Source of the DNA: [Actinomadura] parvosata subsp. kistnae
GTDB taxonomy: Bacteria > Actinomycetota > Actinomycetes > Streptosporangiales > Streptosporangiaceae
NCBI RefSeq assembly: GCF_900323885.1
Contig: NZ_OOHJ01000018.1
Location: 124,001 to 188,000, forward strand
DNA: 64,000 nt
Direction of reading: 5' to 3'
Shown here piece by piece: positions 1 to 9,410 of the stretch. The notes beneath the pieces are model-generated. The model was given only the letters and a program-made list of their open reading frames with translations. It had not been told where the DNA came from and made no database searches. Position 1 is the first letter of the stretch, and each line of letters opens with the position of its first letter. Position numbers and translations under genes: made by a program.

Positions 1-2
1 AT

Positions 3-29
3 GGGGCCGGCGACCAGGAAGCCGGCCCC
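3..29. terminator. Perfect GC hairpin at window edge
   Basis: A perfect 9-bp inverted repeat, GGGGCCGGC and GCCGGCCCC, encloses a 9-nt loop. It lies beyond the 3' end of ettA and before whatever gene lies outside the window. No U-tract follows, as is common for actinomycete terminators, so the terminator role is inferred from position and stem strength only. Confidence 0.45.
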
Positions 30-112
30 GACCGGACACCAACGTCAGCGCCGAGCGCCCCGCGCCACTCCTGCGTGCGATTCCTGACCACCTATGGAGC
101 CCTCAAGCACGA

Positions 113-153
113 AACCCATGGACCAGGCCCCGTGAGGGCGTGATCCATGGGTT
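113..153 (-). terminator. Inverted repeat downstream of ettA
   Basis: AACCCATGGA (113-122) pairs perfectly with TCCATGGGTT (144-153) around a 21-nt loop. It starts about 50 bp past the ettA stop codon on the minus strand, which fits a transcription end. It is less GC-rich than its surroundings, so a regulatory role is also possible. Confidence 0.45.
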
Positions 154-205
154 GTCGCTCGGACTCAGCCGACCCGCCGCGGCGCGGCGCGTCTTCCTCA
201 GCCGA

Positions 206-1870
<1,665 letters not shown>

Positions 1871-2335
1871 GCTCTCTAGCTTAGGGGCTCCCGGCCCAGG
1901 CTTCCGCCGCTCCTCCCCACCGCCACCCTTCCGCCCCGGCTACGCCTCCGTTGGCCCCTTGGAAGTACGGCCCCCGCTCCCTCCTCACACACGAAGCAGA
2001 GCCCCAGGCCCGCCTGCCCAGGACGGCGAAGGAACGCACCGGGACCACGCCCCTTGAGCGAGAGTCGACACCGCACCCACGAAGACGCAAGCAATCACGC
2101 CACACCTGCCCCGGAGCGAGAGGCCACCCAGCGCCACAAACCGGAGCGAGAGAGCGCCCAGCAACCGCACGCAGACGCAAGCACCCAAGCCGAAGCTAGA
2201 GCCCACGCAGCACCTATACGCCAGAGCCGGCCCCTTGCCTCCGGAAGCCGGAAACCGGGGGAAGGGAGCCGAGGACAGAGAGCCGAGGACGGGGAGCAAG
2301 GGCAGGAGTGAGCCGGAGGAGGCGGGGATGGGAGG
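1871..2335. other. Intergenic region without a recognisable gene
   Basis: About 465 bp between ettA and the diguanylate cyclase gene holds no open frame that resembles a protein. It contains loosely repeated GGAGCGAGAG-like and CACGCAGACGCAAGCA-like words between 2050 and 2200, similar in style to the degenerate tandem repeats elsewhere in the window. Both flanking genes are on the minus strand, so it must carry the ettA promoter next to 1871. Confidence 0.5.
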
Positions 2336-3631
2336 TTATGGGGTGGATGGGTCGTTGGGGAGGGAGCGGGGCGGGGGTTGGACGGCGGGGATGCAGACGC
2401 GGTCCCGGCCCAGCTCCTTGGCGCGGTAGAGAGCCAGGTCGGCCGCCGTCAGCAGGTCGATCAGGTCGTCGCCGTGGACGCTCATCAGCGCCACCCCCGC
2501 CGAGATCGTGACCCGGACCAGCGTGTCGTCCACGGGGATGGCCATGTGCCCGATGCGGACGCGCAGGCGTTCGGCGACCTGGCGGGCCTCGTCGATGTCG
2601 GCGCCGGGCAGCAGGACGACGAACTCCTCGCCCCCGAACCGGCCCACCACGTCGTAGTCGCGGAGCTGGCTGCGCAGCATGGAGGCCACCCCGACCAGGA
2701 CCTGGTCGCCGACGAGGTGGCCGTGGGCGTCGTTGACGCGTTTGAAGTGGTCGATGTCGATGATCAGGAGCGCCAGGGTGTCGCCCGTGCGGCGGGCCCG
2801 GACGATCTCGGTGTCGGCCTCGCGCTGCCACGCCGCCGCGTTGAGCAGCCCGGTCTTGGCGTCGGTACGGGCGGCGGCCTGGAGCTGCGCGTGCAGGAGG
2901 CTGCGTTGCAGCAGCACCACGGGTGGCAGCGCGAGGATCAGCAGGCCCAGGTTGAGGCCGCAGCTGATGGAGACGGTGACGCCCAGGCAGAGCTCGACGA
3001 CGTCCAGCAGCACGCTCTCCCTGTCCCACAGCACCTCCCGCCAGGCACTGTCGGGGTTGGCGGTGTGGGCGGCGATGGCGATGAGCGCGATGTTGAGCAG
3101 GGAGAACAGCACGGCGGACGCCACCGCGAAGAGAATCAGCCTCCCGCCGCCCTGCGACAGCGCCCACGGATCCGCCACCAGCCCGTGGAACACGAAGGAC
3201 GCCGAACACCCCGCCAGCCCGATGGCCGCCGAGCTGAACACCCGGCGATAGACCACCGTCGCCCGCACCCGCACTTGGAGCAGTATCTGCAGCACAATGG
3301 GGGCAAATAGGGCATACACCGGCGGCAGCAACAACGCCACCGGCAACCACCAAGCCGACAACAGGTCCCGCGACACGCCGGCGGGCATGCCCAGCCGCCT
3401 GCTCGCCTCGATGCACACCGCACCACAACCCATGAGAGCGGCGAACGTCAACGCCTCCCGCCACTCGAAGACGGTGGACGCCGAGAACGTCACGATCGCA
3501 GCAAGATCAAGAGTGACGATCGCGCACAGATAGACGACAAGCGGCCGACGTTGCCCTAGCAACGGCCAGCGGTCGGCCAGTGTTGACACACCGTCTCGAG
3601 ACTTGATCGATGCGTGACTGGTCACCGCCAT
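2336..3631 (-). CDS. Membrane-bound GGDEF diguanylate cyclase
   Basis: The 431-residue protein joins an N-terminal membrane region of about six hydrophobic segments (roughly residues 25-235) to a C-terminal GGDEF domain that makes cyclic di-GMP from two GTP. The active-site signature reads GRFGGEEF, an accepted GGEEF form. Exactly five residues before it is RDYD, which fits the RxxD inhibitory I-site, so product feedback is likely. The domain opens with the usual DAKTGLLN motif. No EAL domain is present. The start at 3631 was chosen over an upstream frame because GGGGAGACGAG precedes the ATG and the extra upstream residues look non-coding. In actinomycetes c-di-GMP controls development through BldD; whether this enzyme does so is inference. 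Confidence 0.88.
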   Translation of the reverse strand: MAVTSHASIKSRDGVSTLADRWPLLGQRRPLVVYLCAIVTLDLAAIVTFSASTVFEWREALTFAALMGCGAVCIEASRRLGMPAGVSRDLLSAWWLPVALLLPPVYALFAPIVLQILLQVRVRATVVYRRVFSSAAIGLAGCSASFVFHGLVADPWALSQGGGRLILFAVASAVLFSLLNIALIAIAAHTANPDSAWREVLWDRESVLLDVVELCLGVTVSISCGLNLGLLILALPPVVLLQRSLLHAQLQAAARTDAKTGLLNAAAWQREADTEIVRARRTGDTLALLIIDIDHFKRVNDAHGHLVGDQVLVGVASMLRSQLRDYDVVGRFGGEEFVVLLPGADIDEARQVAERLRVRIGHMAIPVDDTLVRVTISAGVALMSVHGDDLIDLLTAADLALYRAKELGRDRVCIPAVQPPPRSLPNDPSTP

Positions 3632-3720
3632 CTCGTCTCCCCTCTGACTAACGATGTGTAACACAATAATTGCGGAGTGTGCGTTGTGCGATGGGAACCG
3701 ATACGTTGGCAGTGACCACA

Positions 3721-3742
3721 CCTGCTCACTTTTACGAGCAGG
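3721..3742. promoter_or_regulatory. Inverted repeat upstream of diguanylate cyclase gene
   Basis: CCTGCTC and GAGCAGG form a perfect 7-bp inverted repeat around the loop ACTTTTAC, about 90 bp upstream of the cyclase start. The surrounding 3640-3760 stretch is unusually AT-rich for this window, as expected of a promoter region. It could be an operator or a transcript hairpin; no regulator is implied by the sequence. Confidence 0.4.
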
Positions 3743-3879
3743 CCGTGACAAGAAGTCCATGCTGGAAAGGAGCAGCCATGGTGCGGGGCGTGACCTGGAC
3801 CTGACAGATGCTCTCGACATCTGCCGCGGGCAACACACCATCGGCCGCCCCTCGGGGTGTCAGCAACGGGACCCGGCCG

Positions 3880-4065
3880 GTGCCCCCTCCCCCCTCCACT
3901 CCAGCCCTGCCCCTGCGCTCCTCCCCCCATTCCGACCCTCCCCTCCGGCGCCCCTCTCCCTCGGCTCTCCCTCGGCTCTCCCCTCCGCTCCAGCCCTTTT
4001 CCTCGGCTCCAGCCCTTCCCCTCCGCTGCAGCGCTCCCCGACGCTCCAGTCCTCCCCTGCGCAGG
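3880..4065. repeat. Strand-asymmetric polypyrimidine tract
   Basis: For about 185 bp the plus strand is almost entirely C and T with short CTCC, CCCT and CTCGGCTC words, and few purines. It is intergenic, between the cyclase promoter region and the repeats behind the SSB gene. Open frames through it are proline and serine nonsense. Such tracts can form triplex DNA, but no function is evident. Confidence 0.5.
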
Positions 4066-4159
4066 TCCGGATGTATTCCGGGGCCGGGCGATCGGACGCG
4101 ATTCGGGGGCAAGAGGTTCGGGCGTGCTCCGCGCCGGAGCTCGCGCGGCGTGCCGGCCA

Positions 4160-4420
4160 TCGGGGCACCGTGCCAGCGAACGGGGCACCGTGCCGGCGAG
4201 CGAGGGGCCGTGCCAGCGAACGGGGGCGCGCGCCGGCGAGCGAGAGGCCGTGCTGGCTAGCGGGGACGCCGTGCTGGCGAGCGAGAGGCCATGCCGACGA
4301 ACGGGGGCGCGCGCCAGCGAGCGAGAGGCCATGCCAGCGAACGGGGGCGCGCGCCAGCGAGCGAGAGGCCGTGCTGGCTAGCGGGGACGCCGTGCTGGCG
4401 AACGGCGCCCCCGGTGCTTT
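4160..4420. repeat. Tandem repeat array, 40-41 bp period
   Basis: Units beginning GCGAGCGAGAGGCC start at 4196, 4236, 4277, 4317, 4357 and 4398, giving a period of 40 or 41 bp built from two related half-units of about 20 bp (AGGCCGTGCTGGCTAGCGGG and AGGCCATGCCAGCGAACGGG types). The array ends beside the stop codon of the SSB gene. The period is not divisible by three and frames through it are not protein-like. Confidence 0.75.
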
Positions 4421-4440
4421 CGTCGCTTTCTGGCTCGTGG

Positions 4441-5496
4441 CTAGGCTGCTGCCTTCTCTGCCATGGTCAGGTGTCCGTCGTCACCGTCGGCCGCCTTAGT
4501 GCCGGTGTCGCGTCCCCTGGCTTCCGCGTCGCGTCCCTTGGTGTTTCCGCCGCGTCCCTTGACGTCCGGGCCACGTCCCTTAAGGTTCGTGCCACGTCCC
4601 TTCACGTCCGCGTCGCGGCCTCTTGCGAGCGTGTGATGTCCGCTCGCTTCCGCGGAGTGTCCTTCGGTGGCCGAGGCTGCCGGGGCGTGGTCGGGGACGA
4701 GGGTGTGGACGGTGCCGCCCAAGTCGCGCAGAGCGTTCTCCACGCTCATACCGCCCTCGGCGATCACGCCGCTGTAAGCGGTCATGCCGCCCTCGGCCGT
4801 CTCTCCGCGTTCCGCGGTCTCTCCGTGCCCGGCCGTCACCCCGCGCTCGGCGGTCTCTCCGTGCCTGGCCGTCTCCCCGCGCTCGGCGGTCCCTCCCCGC
4901 CTGGCCGTCTCTCCGCGCTCGGCAGTCGTGCCGTTCTCGGCGGCCCCGCTACCTCCGACGGTTGCGCTGACGGTGGTCAGGGGTTGCTCGTTGTCGTCGG
5001 ATGTGTGGAAGGGGTTGGGTTCTTCGCGGAGGGGGGAGCGGCTCAGGGAGCGTTGGGGGCGGGGGCCCATGGCCCAGTCGCGGGTTTCCTCGTCCAAGCG
5101 GTCGCGCATCTCCTTGCTGACCGCGCCGGACCCGCCGCGTTCCGGCTTGGTGAAGGCGCCGGTGCCCCAGCGCAGGTCGTGGCCTACCGCGCTGGCCTCG
5201 ATCTCCGGCATGAAGCGGCGGTCTCCCTCGGCGCCGAACTCGCGGATGCGCAGCTTGCCCGACACCACCACGGGATGGCCCGCCCGTACGGAGGCGGCGA
5301 CGTTCTCCCCCAGGGCGCGCCAGCAGCGGACGGTGAAGCAGACCTTCTCCCCGTCCACCCACTGGCCCGCCCTCTTGTCGAAGTAGCGGTGGGTGGTGAG
5401 GACCCGCAGTGAGGTGACCTTGACGCCTTCGTCGAAGCTGTACTGCCTCGGCTCTGCCGCGACGTTGCCGGTGAGCGTGATGTAAATGTCGTTCAT
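4441..5496 (-). CDS. ssb: Single-stranded DNA-binding protein paralogue with repetitive C-terminal tail
   Basis: The first ~120 of 351 residues form an SSB-type OB fold, beginning MNDIYITLTGNVA and including FDKRAGQWVDGE, FTVRCWRALGENVA and VVVSGKLRIREF. The remaining ~230 residues are unlike normal SSB: an approximately 12-residue repeat of the TAERGETARRGG type (coded around 4765-4935) is followed by a KGRG-rich repeat (DVKGRG, NLKGRG, DVKGRG). The acidic DDDIPF-like tip that recruits replication partners is absent; the protein ends MAEKAAA. Streptomyces SsbB also lacks that tip, so a paralogue rather than the replicative SSB is likely. The start follows GGGAGGCACGGG. There is no rpsF or rpsR next to it, which supports a paralogue. 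Confidence 0.85.
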   Translation of the reverse strand: MNDIYITLTGNVAAEPRQYSFDEGVKVTSLRVLTTHRYFDKRAGQWVDGEKVCFTVRCWRALGENVAASVRAGHPVVVSGKLRIREFGAEGDRRFMPEIEASAVGHDLRWGTGAFTKPERGGSGAVSKEMRDRLDEETRDWAMGPRPQRSLSRSPLREEPNPFHTSDDNEQPLTTVSATVGGSGAAENGTTAERGETARRGGTAERGETARHGETAERGVTAGHGETAERGETAEGGMTAYSGVIAEGGMSVENALRDLGGTVHTLVPDHAPAASATEGHSAEASGHHTLARGRDADVKGRGTNLKGRGPDVKGRGGNTKGRDAEARGRDTGTKAADGDDGHLTMAEKAAA

Positions 5497-5679
5497 CCCG
5501 TGCCTCCCATGTGGCGGGCCGGCTGCCCGCGGTCTGGTGAACACGGTGCCGTGGTGGGAGGGGGGTGGAGACGGCCGAACGTGGTTCTGTGGATGAGGGG
5601 GTGGGAGGGGCATGGTGGCTGTGGATGAGGGGCTTCGATAGGTGGATGTGAGGGAGTTCAACGGGCGGATTTGAGGGGG

Positions 5680-7020
5680 CTACTTCGTTGTGGAGGTCAG
5701 CTTGTCGGTGATGTGGCGGGCCATGGCGGTGTAGCCGGCGTTGTTGGGGTGCAGGTGGTCGCCGCTGTCGTAGGCGGGGTTGAGGACGTCGGGGTCGTCG
5801 GGGGCGGCCATGGCGCGGTCGAGGTCCACCACCGCGTCGTACTCGCCTGACGTGCGGATCCACTCGTTGACGGCGTCGCTGACCGCGGCGGCGTGCGCGC
5901 CCCAGTGGTCCGAGCCCTTGAACGGGAGCAGCGTCGCCCCGACGACCTCGATGCCCTTGGCGTGGGCCTGGCGGATGAGCCGGCGGTGGCCGGCGATCAG
6001 CTCGTCCGCGGAGACCACGGGTGCGGGCTTGTAGGTCGGGGTGTCGGACTCGTTGAAGCCGATGTCGTTGACGCCCTGCAAGATGACGACCGTACCGACG
6101 CCGGGCTGATCGAGCACGTCGCGGCGGAAGCGGGCCGCCGAGCGGTCGCCGTACCAGGCCGAGTCGTTCAGTACGAGGTTGCCGCCAATGCCGGCGTTCA
6201 GGACCGGGCGGGAGGCGCCGCGGGCGGCCAGTTGCTCGGCCAGTTCGTCGGGGTAGCGGTTGTTGGCGCCGTTGGTGGAGCCGAAGCCGTCCGTGATGGA
6301 GTCGCCGAAGGTCACCACGGCCTTCCCTTGCTGGTCCTTTCCGCCGGTGACGTCCACCCGGGACAGGTAGTACCAGGAGTGGGTGCTCTGAGTGAAGGCG
6401 GTGGCGGTGGTGTCGGTGGCGTGGTCGCCCTGGGCGCGGTAGCTGGTGGCATAGGCCTGGGAGTGGAACGTCGCCGGGCCGGTGGTGCCGGCGAAGTAGA
6501 GCGTCACGGCCATGGACTGGAACGGCTCGATGCGCAGCCGTACCGGGTCGCTGGTCAGGGTGCCGTGTGCGGGGAGGTCGGCCGAGGGGGTGCTGTTGAA
6601 GGTGAGGCGGTGTACCGAGCCTGGCTGCAGCGACGCGCCTTGGCCCGCGTACGCCACGGTGGCTCCGGTCACGTGGACGGGTGAGGGGCCGTAGTCGTTC
6701 GACAGGCGGATGCGCAGTGATGAGCCGCCTGCGGTGAGCCTGACGATCTGGCGGACGCTCTGGCCGCTGAAGCCTTCCTCCGACCAGTTGGGCTCGAAGC
6801 CGGTGCTGGCGCGCTGGGGTGCGGCCATCCAGGCGGCTCGCCAGCCGGCTCGCCACTCGGCTTGTCGCCTGAGGGCGTCGGTCTGTGCTGATGTGACACC
6901 TGCCGGGACGGACACCGCGGCAGCGGCGCGGGCGGGGCTGGTGGTGGTTGCGGGGGTGCCCAGAGCGATCAGCAGCGCGGTCAGCGCCGTTCCGGTCTTT
7001 ACGGCGAAGAAGAGGTTCAT
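5680..7020 (-). CDS. Secreted SGNH/GDSL-family hydrolase
   Basis: This 446-residue protein starts with a signal peptide ending near SPARAAAA and is therefore exported. The catalytic half shows the SGNH blocks: FGDSITDG with the nucleophile serine near residue 245, a glycine block around NAGIGGN, GVNDIGF, and DHLHPNNAGY with the Asp and His pair. About 200 residues before block I form an extra beta-rich domain, as in extracellular esterases acting on carbohydrates. The substrate cannot be told. TAGGAGATGCG precedes the ATG, and only 24 bp separate it from the upstream small gene, so it is probably the last gene of the operon that begins with the DHA2 efflux pump gene. Confidence 0.88.
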   Translation of the reverse strand: MNLFFAVKTGTALTALLIALGTPATTTSPARAAAAVSVPAGVTSAQTDALRRQAEWRAGWRAAWMAAPQRASTGFEPNWSEEGFSGQSVRQIVRLTAGGSSLRIRLSNDYGPSPVHVTGATVAYAGQGASLQPGSVHRLTFNSTPSADLPAHGTLTSDPVRLRIEPFQSMAVTLYFAGTTGPATFHSQAYATSYRAQGDHATDTTATAFTQSTHSWYYLSRVDVTGGKDQQGKAVVTFGDSITDGFGSTNGANNRYPDELAEQLAARGASRPVLNAGIGGNLVLNDSAWYGDRSAARFRRDVLDQPGVGTVVILQGVNDIGFNESDTPTYKPAPVVSADELIAGHRRLIRQAHAKGIEVVGATLLPFKGSDHWGAHAAAVSDAVNEWIRTSGEYDAVVDLDRAMAAPDDPDVLNPAYDSGDHLHPNNAGYTAMARHITDKLTSTTK

Positions 7021-7044
7021 CGCATCTCCTACTCGATAGGGATT

Positions 7045-7533
7045 TCAGATGGCCGGCACGATGCGCCAGTCGCGCAGGAACACGAGGTTGTGCAGGTCGG
7101 CGGCGGCGATGGCGCGCAGGACGGGGACGAGCTCCGCAGCGTGCCGCGCGTCCATGACGTTGAGCGGCCACTCGCCCACCGTGGCGCCCCGCAGGTGCGG
7201 GTGGTGGAAGCCGGCGCCGTAGTGGGCGGTCAGGGTGATGGGCGCGATGCCCGCCGCTCGCTGTGCCGGCCATGAGAGGGACCAGGCGGCGAAGCTGCCG
7301 CCCGTGGTGTCCGGCACCAGGCCGGTGGTTTCGATGGTGCCGGTGTCCAGGAGCAGGTGGTGGTCGAACTCGGCCAGCACCTGCCGGGCGGGCGCGTCCA
7401 GGAGGGTGACGGCCTGGTGGAAGGCGCGTTCCTTGCCCTCGCGGGTGGTGTGGCCGGCGTGGGTGCCGTCACGCAGGTCGGTGAAGTGGCGGACGAGGGC
7501 CTCTAGTGGGGCAGGGGCGACGTTCGTGGTCAT
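7045..7533 (-). CDS. Conserved hypothetical protein, 162 residues
   Basis: A 162-residue soluble protein with no signal peptide or membrane segment. I do not recognise a named family. Visible features are HFTDLRDGTHAG near the N-terminus, the central ETTGLVPDTTGGS and WSLSWPAQRAAG, then FHHPHLRGATVGEWPLNV and ADLHNLVFLRDWRIVP at the end. The paired histidines in FHHPHLRG might bind metal, but that is speculation. The start at 7533 was chosen because TTGAGGAGAGAA precedes the ATG. It overlaps the end of the alpha/beta hydrolase gene by 65 bp, which points to co-translation. The long minus-strand frame running further upstream is a shadow of the hydrolase. Confidence 0.75.
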   Translation of the reverse strand: MTTNVAPAPLEALVRHFTDLRDGTHAGHTTREGKERAFHQAVTLLDAPARQVLAEFDHHLLLDTGTIETTGLVPDTTGGSFAAWSLSWPAQRAAGIAPITLTAHYGAGFHHPHLRGATVGEWPLNVMDARHAAELVPVLRAIAAADLHNLVFLRDWRIVPAI

Positions 7534-8536
7534 TTCTCTCCTCAAGGGACGGGGTGAGCTCGCGCAGGGCTGCGGCGAGTTGGTGGAGGAGGGGGCGGTC
7601 CGGGCGCAACATGTCCCCGTGACGGGCGCCCGATGGGCGAAGGAGCCTCGCCGGGACGCCGTCGGCGTGCAGGCGGCGCGCGTACGTGACGACGTCGTCG
7701 TGCACGGGGTCGTCGCGGCCGACGGCGAGGATGGCGGGGGCCACTCCTTCGAGGGTGGGTGCCTGCCAGGGGGTCGCGTACAGGCGGGTGCGGTCCGCGG
7801 TGGTCCCGCCGCCGATGTCGGGAGCAGCGGCGTCGTGGGTCGTGGCGGTGTTGTCGCCGAGCCAGGCGCGCCACGCTCCGCGCAGCGCCGCCGCCTGCGG
7901 GAACGCGGAGGGTGAGCGGTGATAGGACGGGGCGGCGCAGTCGGGGTCGAACGGCGGGTAGGCCAGCACCTGGGCGACCAGTGGCAGGCCGCGGTCCCGG
8001 GCCGCCAGGGCGGCGACGGCGGCGATCGTGCCACCGGCGCTGTCGCCGCCCACCGCGAGGGGAATCCCAGCCCTGTCACCGCCCACCGCACGCGGAGTCC
8101 CGGCCCTGGAACCACCCGCCGCACGCGGATTCCCGGCTCTGGAGCCACCCGCCGCACGCGGAGTCCCGGCCCTGGAGCCATCCACCGCGAGCGGAGTGCC
8201 AGGCGTTCCGTCGTGGGCCCAGGTGAGGGCGGTGAGGACGTCCTGGACGGCGCTGGGGTGGCGGTGGCGTGGCGCGAGCCGGTAGTCCACGCTGATCACC
8301 GCCCACCCGGAGCGGGCCGCCAGGGCCGTGGTGGTGTGGTGCCACTCGGCGGCCGAGCCGTGCTGCCAGCTCCCGCCGTGCGCCCAGACCAGCAGCCCGG
8401 CGGGGGCGCGGCCCTCCGGCAGGTGGACCCGGACCGGCACGGGTGGCGCGCCGGGAAGGACGAGGCTCGACCATGACGGAGGCGGGCCGACGACCGGCTC
8501 CGGTCCGGGGGTGGCGGGCTTCGTGGTCGTGTTCAC
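7469..8536 (-). CDS. HSL-type alpha/beta hydrolase with internal tandem repeat
   Basis: This 355-residue protein belongs to the hormone-sensitive-lipase/acetyl-hydrolase type of alpha/beta hydrolases. It has the oxyanion-hole motif WAHGGSW (HGGS), the SVDYRLAP block, the nucleophile elbow GGDSAGG, DPVHDD with the acid and ARHGD with the base. Immediately before the true elbow sit four extra copies of an 11-residue unit (types PRAAGGSRAGT and PRAVGGDRAGI) in which the serine position is arginine. It begins with GTG inside a GTGA overlap with the SDR stop, so translation is coupled. It probably cleaves a small ester. It is cotranscribed with a DHA2 pump and an SDR, which suggests detoxification or modification of one compound class. 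Confidence 0.85.
   Translation of the reverse strand: MNTTTKPATPGPEPVVGPPPSWSSLVLPGAPPVPVRVHLPEGRAPAGLLVWAHGGSWQHGSAAEWHHTTTALAARSGWAVISVDYRLAPRHRHPSAVQDVLTALTWAHDGTPGTPLAVDGSRAGTPRAAGGSRAGNPRAAGGSRAGTPRAVGGDRAGIPLAVGGDSAGGTIAAVAALAARDRGLPLVAQVLAYPPFDPDCAAPSYHRSPSAFPQAAALRGAWRAWLGDNTATTHDAAAPDIGGGTTADRTRLYATPWQAPTLEGVAPAILAVGRDDPVHDDVVTYARRLHADGVPARLLRPSGARHGDMLRPDRPLLHQLAAALRELTPSLEERNDHERRPCPTRGPRPPLHRPA
8034..8206. repeat. 33-bp in-frame tandem repeat spanning a hydrolase active site
   Basis: Five consecutive 33-bp units, four extra copies plus the one encoding the genuine nucleophile elbow, encode 11 residues each. On the plus strand the shared core reads CGCGGAGTCCCGGCCCTGG. Two neighbouring units differ at only a few positions, which indicates recent duplication. 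The unit is a multiple of three, so the hydrolase frame is kept. Confidence 0.85.
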
Positions 8537-9387
8537 AGCTGCCTCCGGGCGCCGCCGTCGATGGCCCACTCCGCCCCCGTGACCTGCGCCGCCAGGGGTG
8601 ACAGCAGGTAGGCGATGACGCCCGCCACCTCCTCGGGGGTGCCGATGCGCCCGGTGGGCAGCCGCCGTTCGACGCGGACGAAGTGCTCCACGGCCTGGTC
8701 CGGCGGCAGGTCGAAGCGGTGGGCCAGCTGGTCGGCGAAGCCGCCGGGCGCGTCGAACAGCGCGGTGCGGGTGGGGCCTGGGGAGACGACGTTCGAGCGG
8801 ATCCCGGCCGGGCCGTACGCGGCGGCCAGCGACTTCGACACCGACAGCAGCGCCGCCTTGGACGCGGCGTAGTCGGCGATGGTGGGGTCGGGCAGGCGGG
8901 CGGCCTCGCTGGCCACGTGGACGATGGCGCCGCCCGCCGGGTTGCTCTCCAGGAGGGGCAGCGCGGCCCGGGTCATGCGGATGGCCGCGTGCAGGTTGAG
9001 CTCGAAGGTGGCGTGCCACTGCTCGTCGTCGATGGCGGCGAAGGAGTCGCGGGAGGTCAGGGCGGCGGCGTTGTTGACGAGACCGTCCAGCCTGCCGTAC
9101 CGGTCGATGATCGCGGCGACGGCCCGTGCGGGGGTGGCGGGGTCGGTGAGGTCACCGCGGACGAGCAGCGTCCCAGCCGGAAGGACGTCCCCAGCCGGCG
9201 CGGGCGCGTTCCCGCCGGACGCGGGCGCGTTCCCAGTCGGCGCGGGCGGGACGGTGGTGGAGTGGCCGCGGGCGAGGGCCACGACGTGGGCTCCCTCGGC
9301 CGCCAGTACGCGTGCGGCGGCCAGCCCGATGCCGCTGGTGGCGCCGGTCACGAGGATCACCTTGCCGGTGAGCTGAAGATCCATCAT
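8533..9387 (-). CDS. Short-chain dehydrogenase/reductase
   Basis: A 284-residue classical SDR with the NAD(P)-binding motif TGATSGIG near residue 12, NNAA, the catalytic serine in VHVASEAAR, YAASK with catalytic Tyr and Lys, and the C-terminal GAEWAIDGG. Between beta 2 and beta 3 it carries an insertion of short repeats (GNAPASGG, GNAPAPAG; 21-bp unit at 9180-9250) not normal for the family. Two ATG codons overlap the start (9387 and 9384); GGAGC suits either. It lies 23 bp after the DHA2 pump gene and its stop overlaps the hydrolase start as GTGA. The oxidised or reduced substrate is unknown. Confidence 0.88.
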   Translation of the reverse strand: MMDLQLTGKVILVTGATSGIGLAAARVLAAEGAHVVALARGHSTTVPPAPTGNAPASGGNAPAPAGDVLPAGTLLVRGDLTDPATPARAVAAIIDRYGRLDGLVNNAAALTSRDSFAAIDDEQWHATFELNLHAAIRMTRAALPLLESNPAGGAIVHVASEAARLPDPTIADYAASKAALLSVSKSLAAAYGPAGIRSNVVSPGPTRTALFDAPGGFADQLAHRFDLPPDQAVEHFVRVERRLPTGRIGTPEEVAGVIAYLLSPLAAQVTGAEWAIDGGARRQL

Positions 9388-9410
9388 GTGCTCCGTGGAG
9401 GTAGGACGGG

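Noticed and set aside
3778..3804. Eight-codon mini-ORF (MVRGVTWT) after GGAAAGGAGCAGCC on the plus strand
   Set aside because: The ribosome binding site is good, but nothing downstream on that strand would be controlled by it and the peptide matches nothing known.
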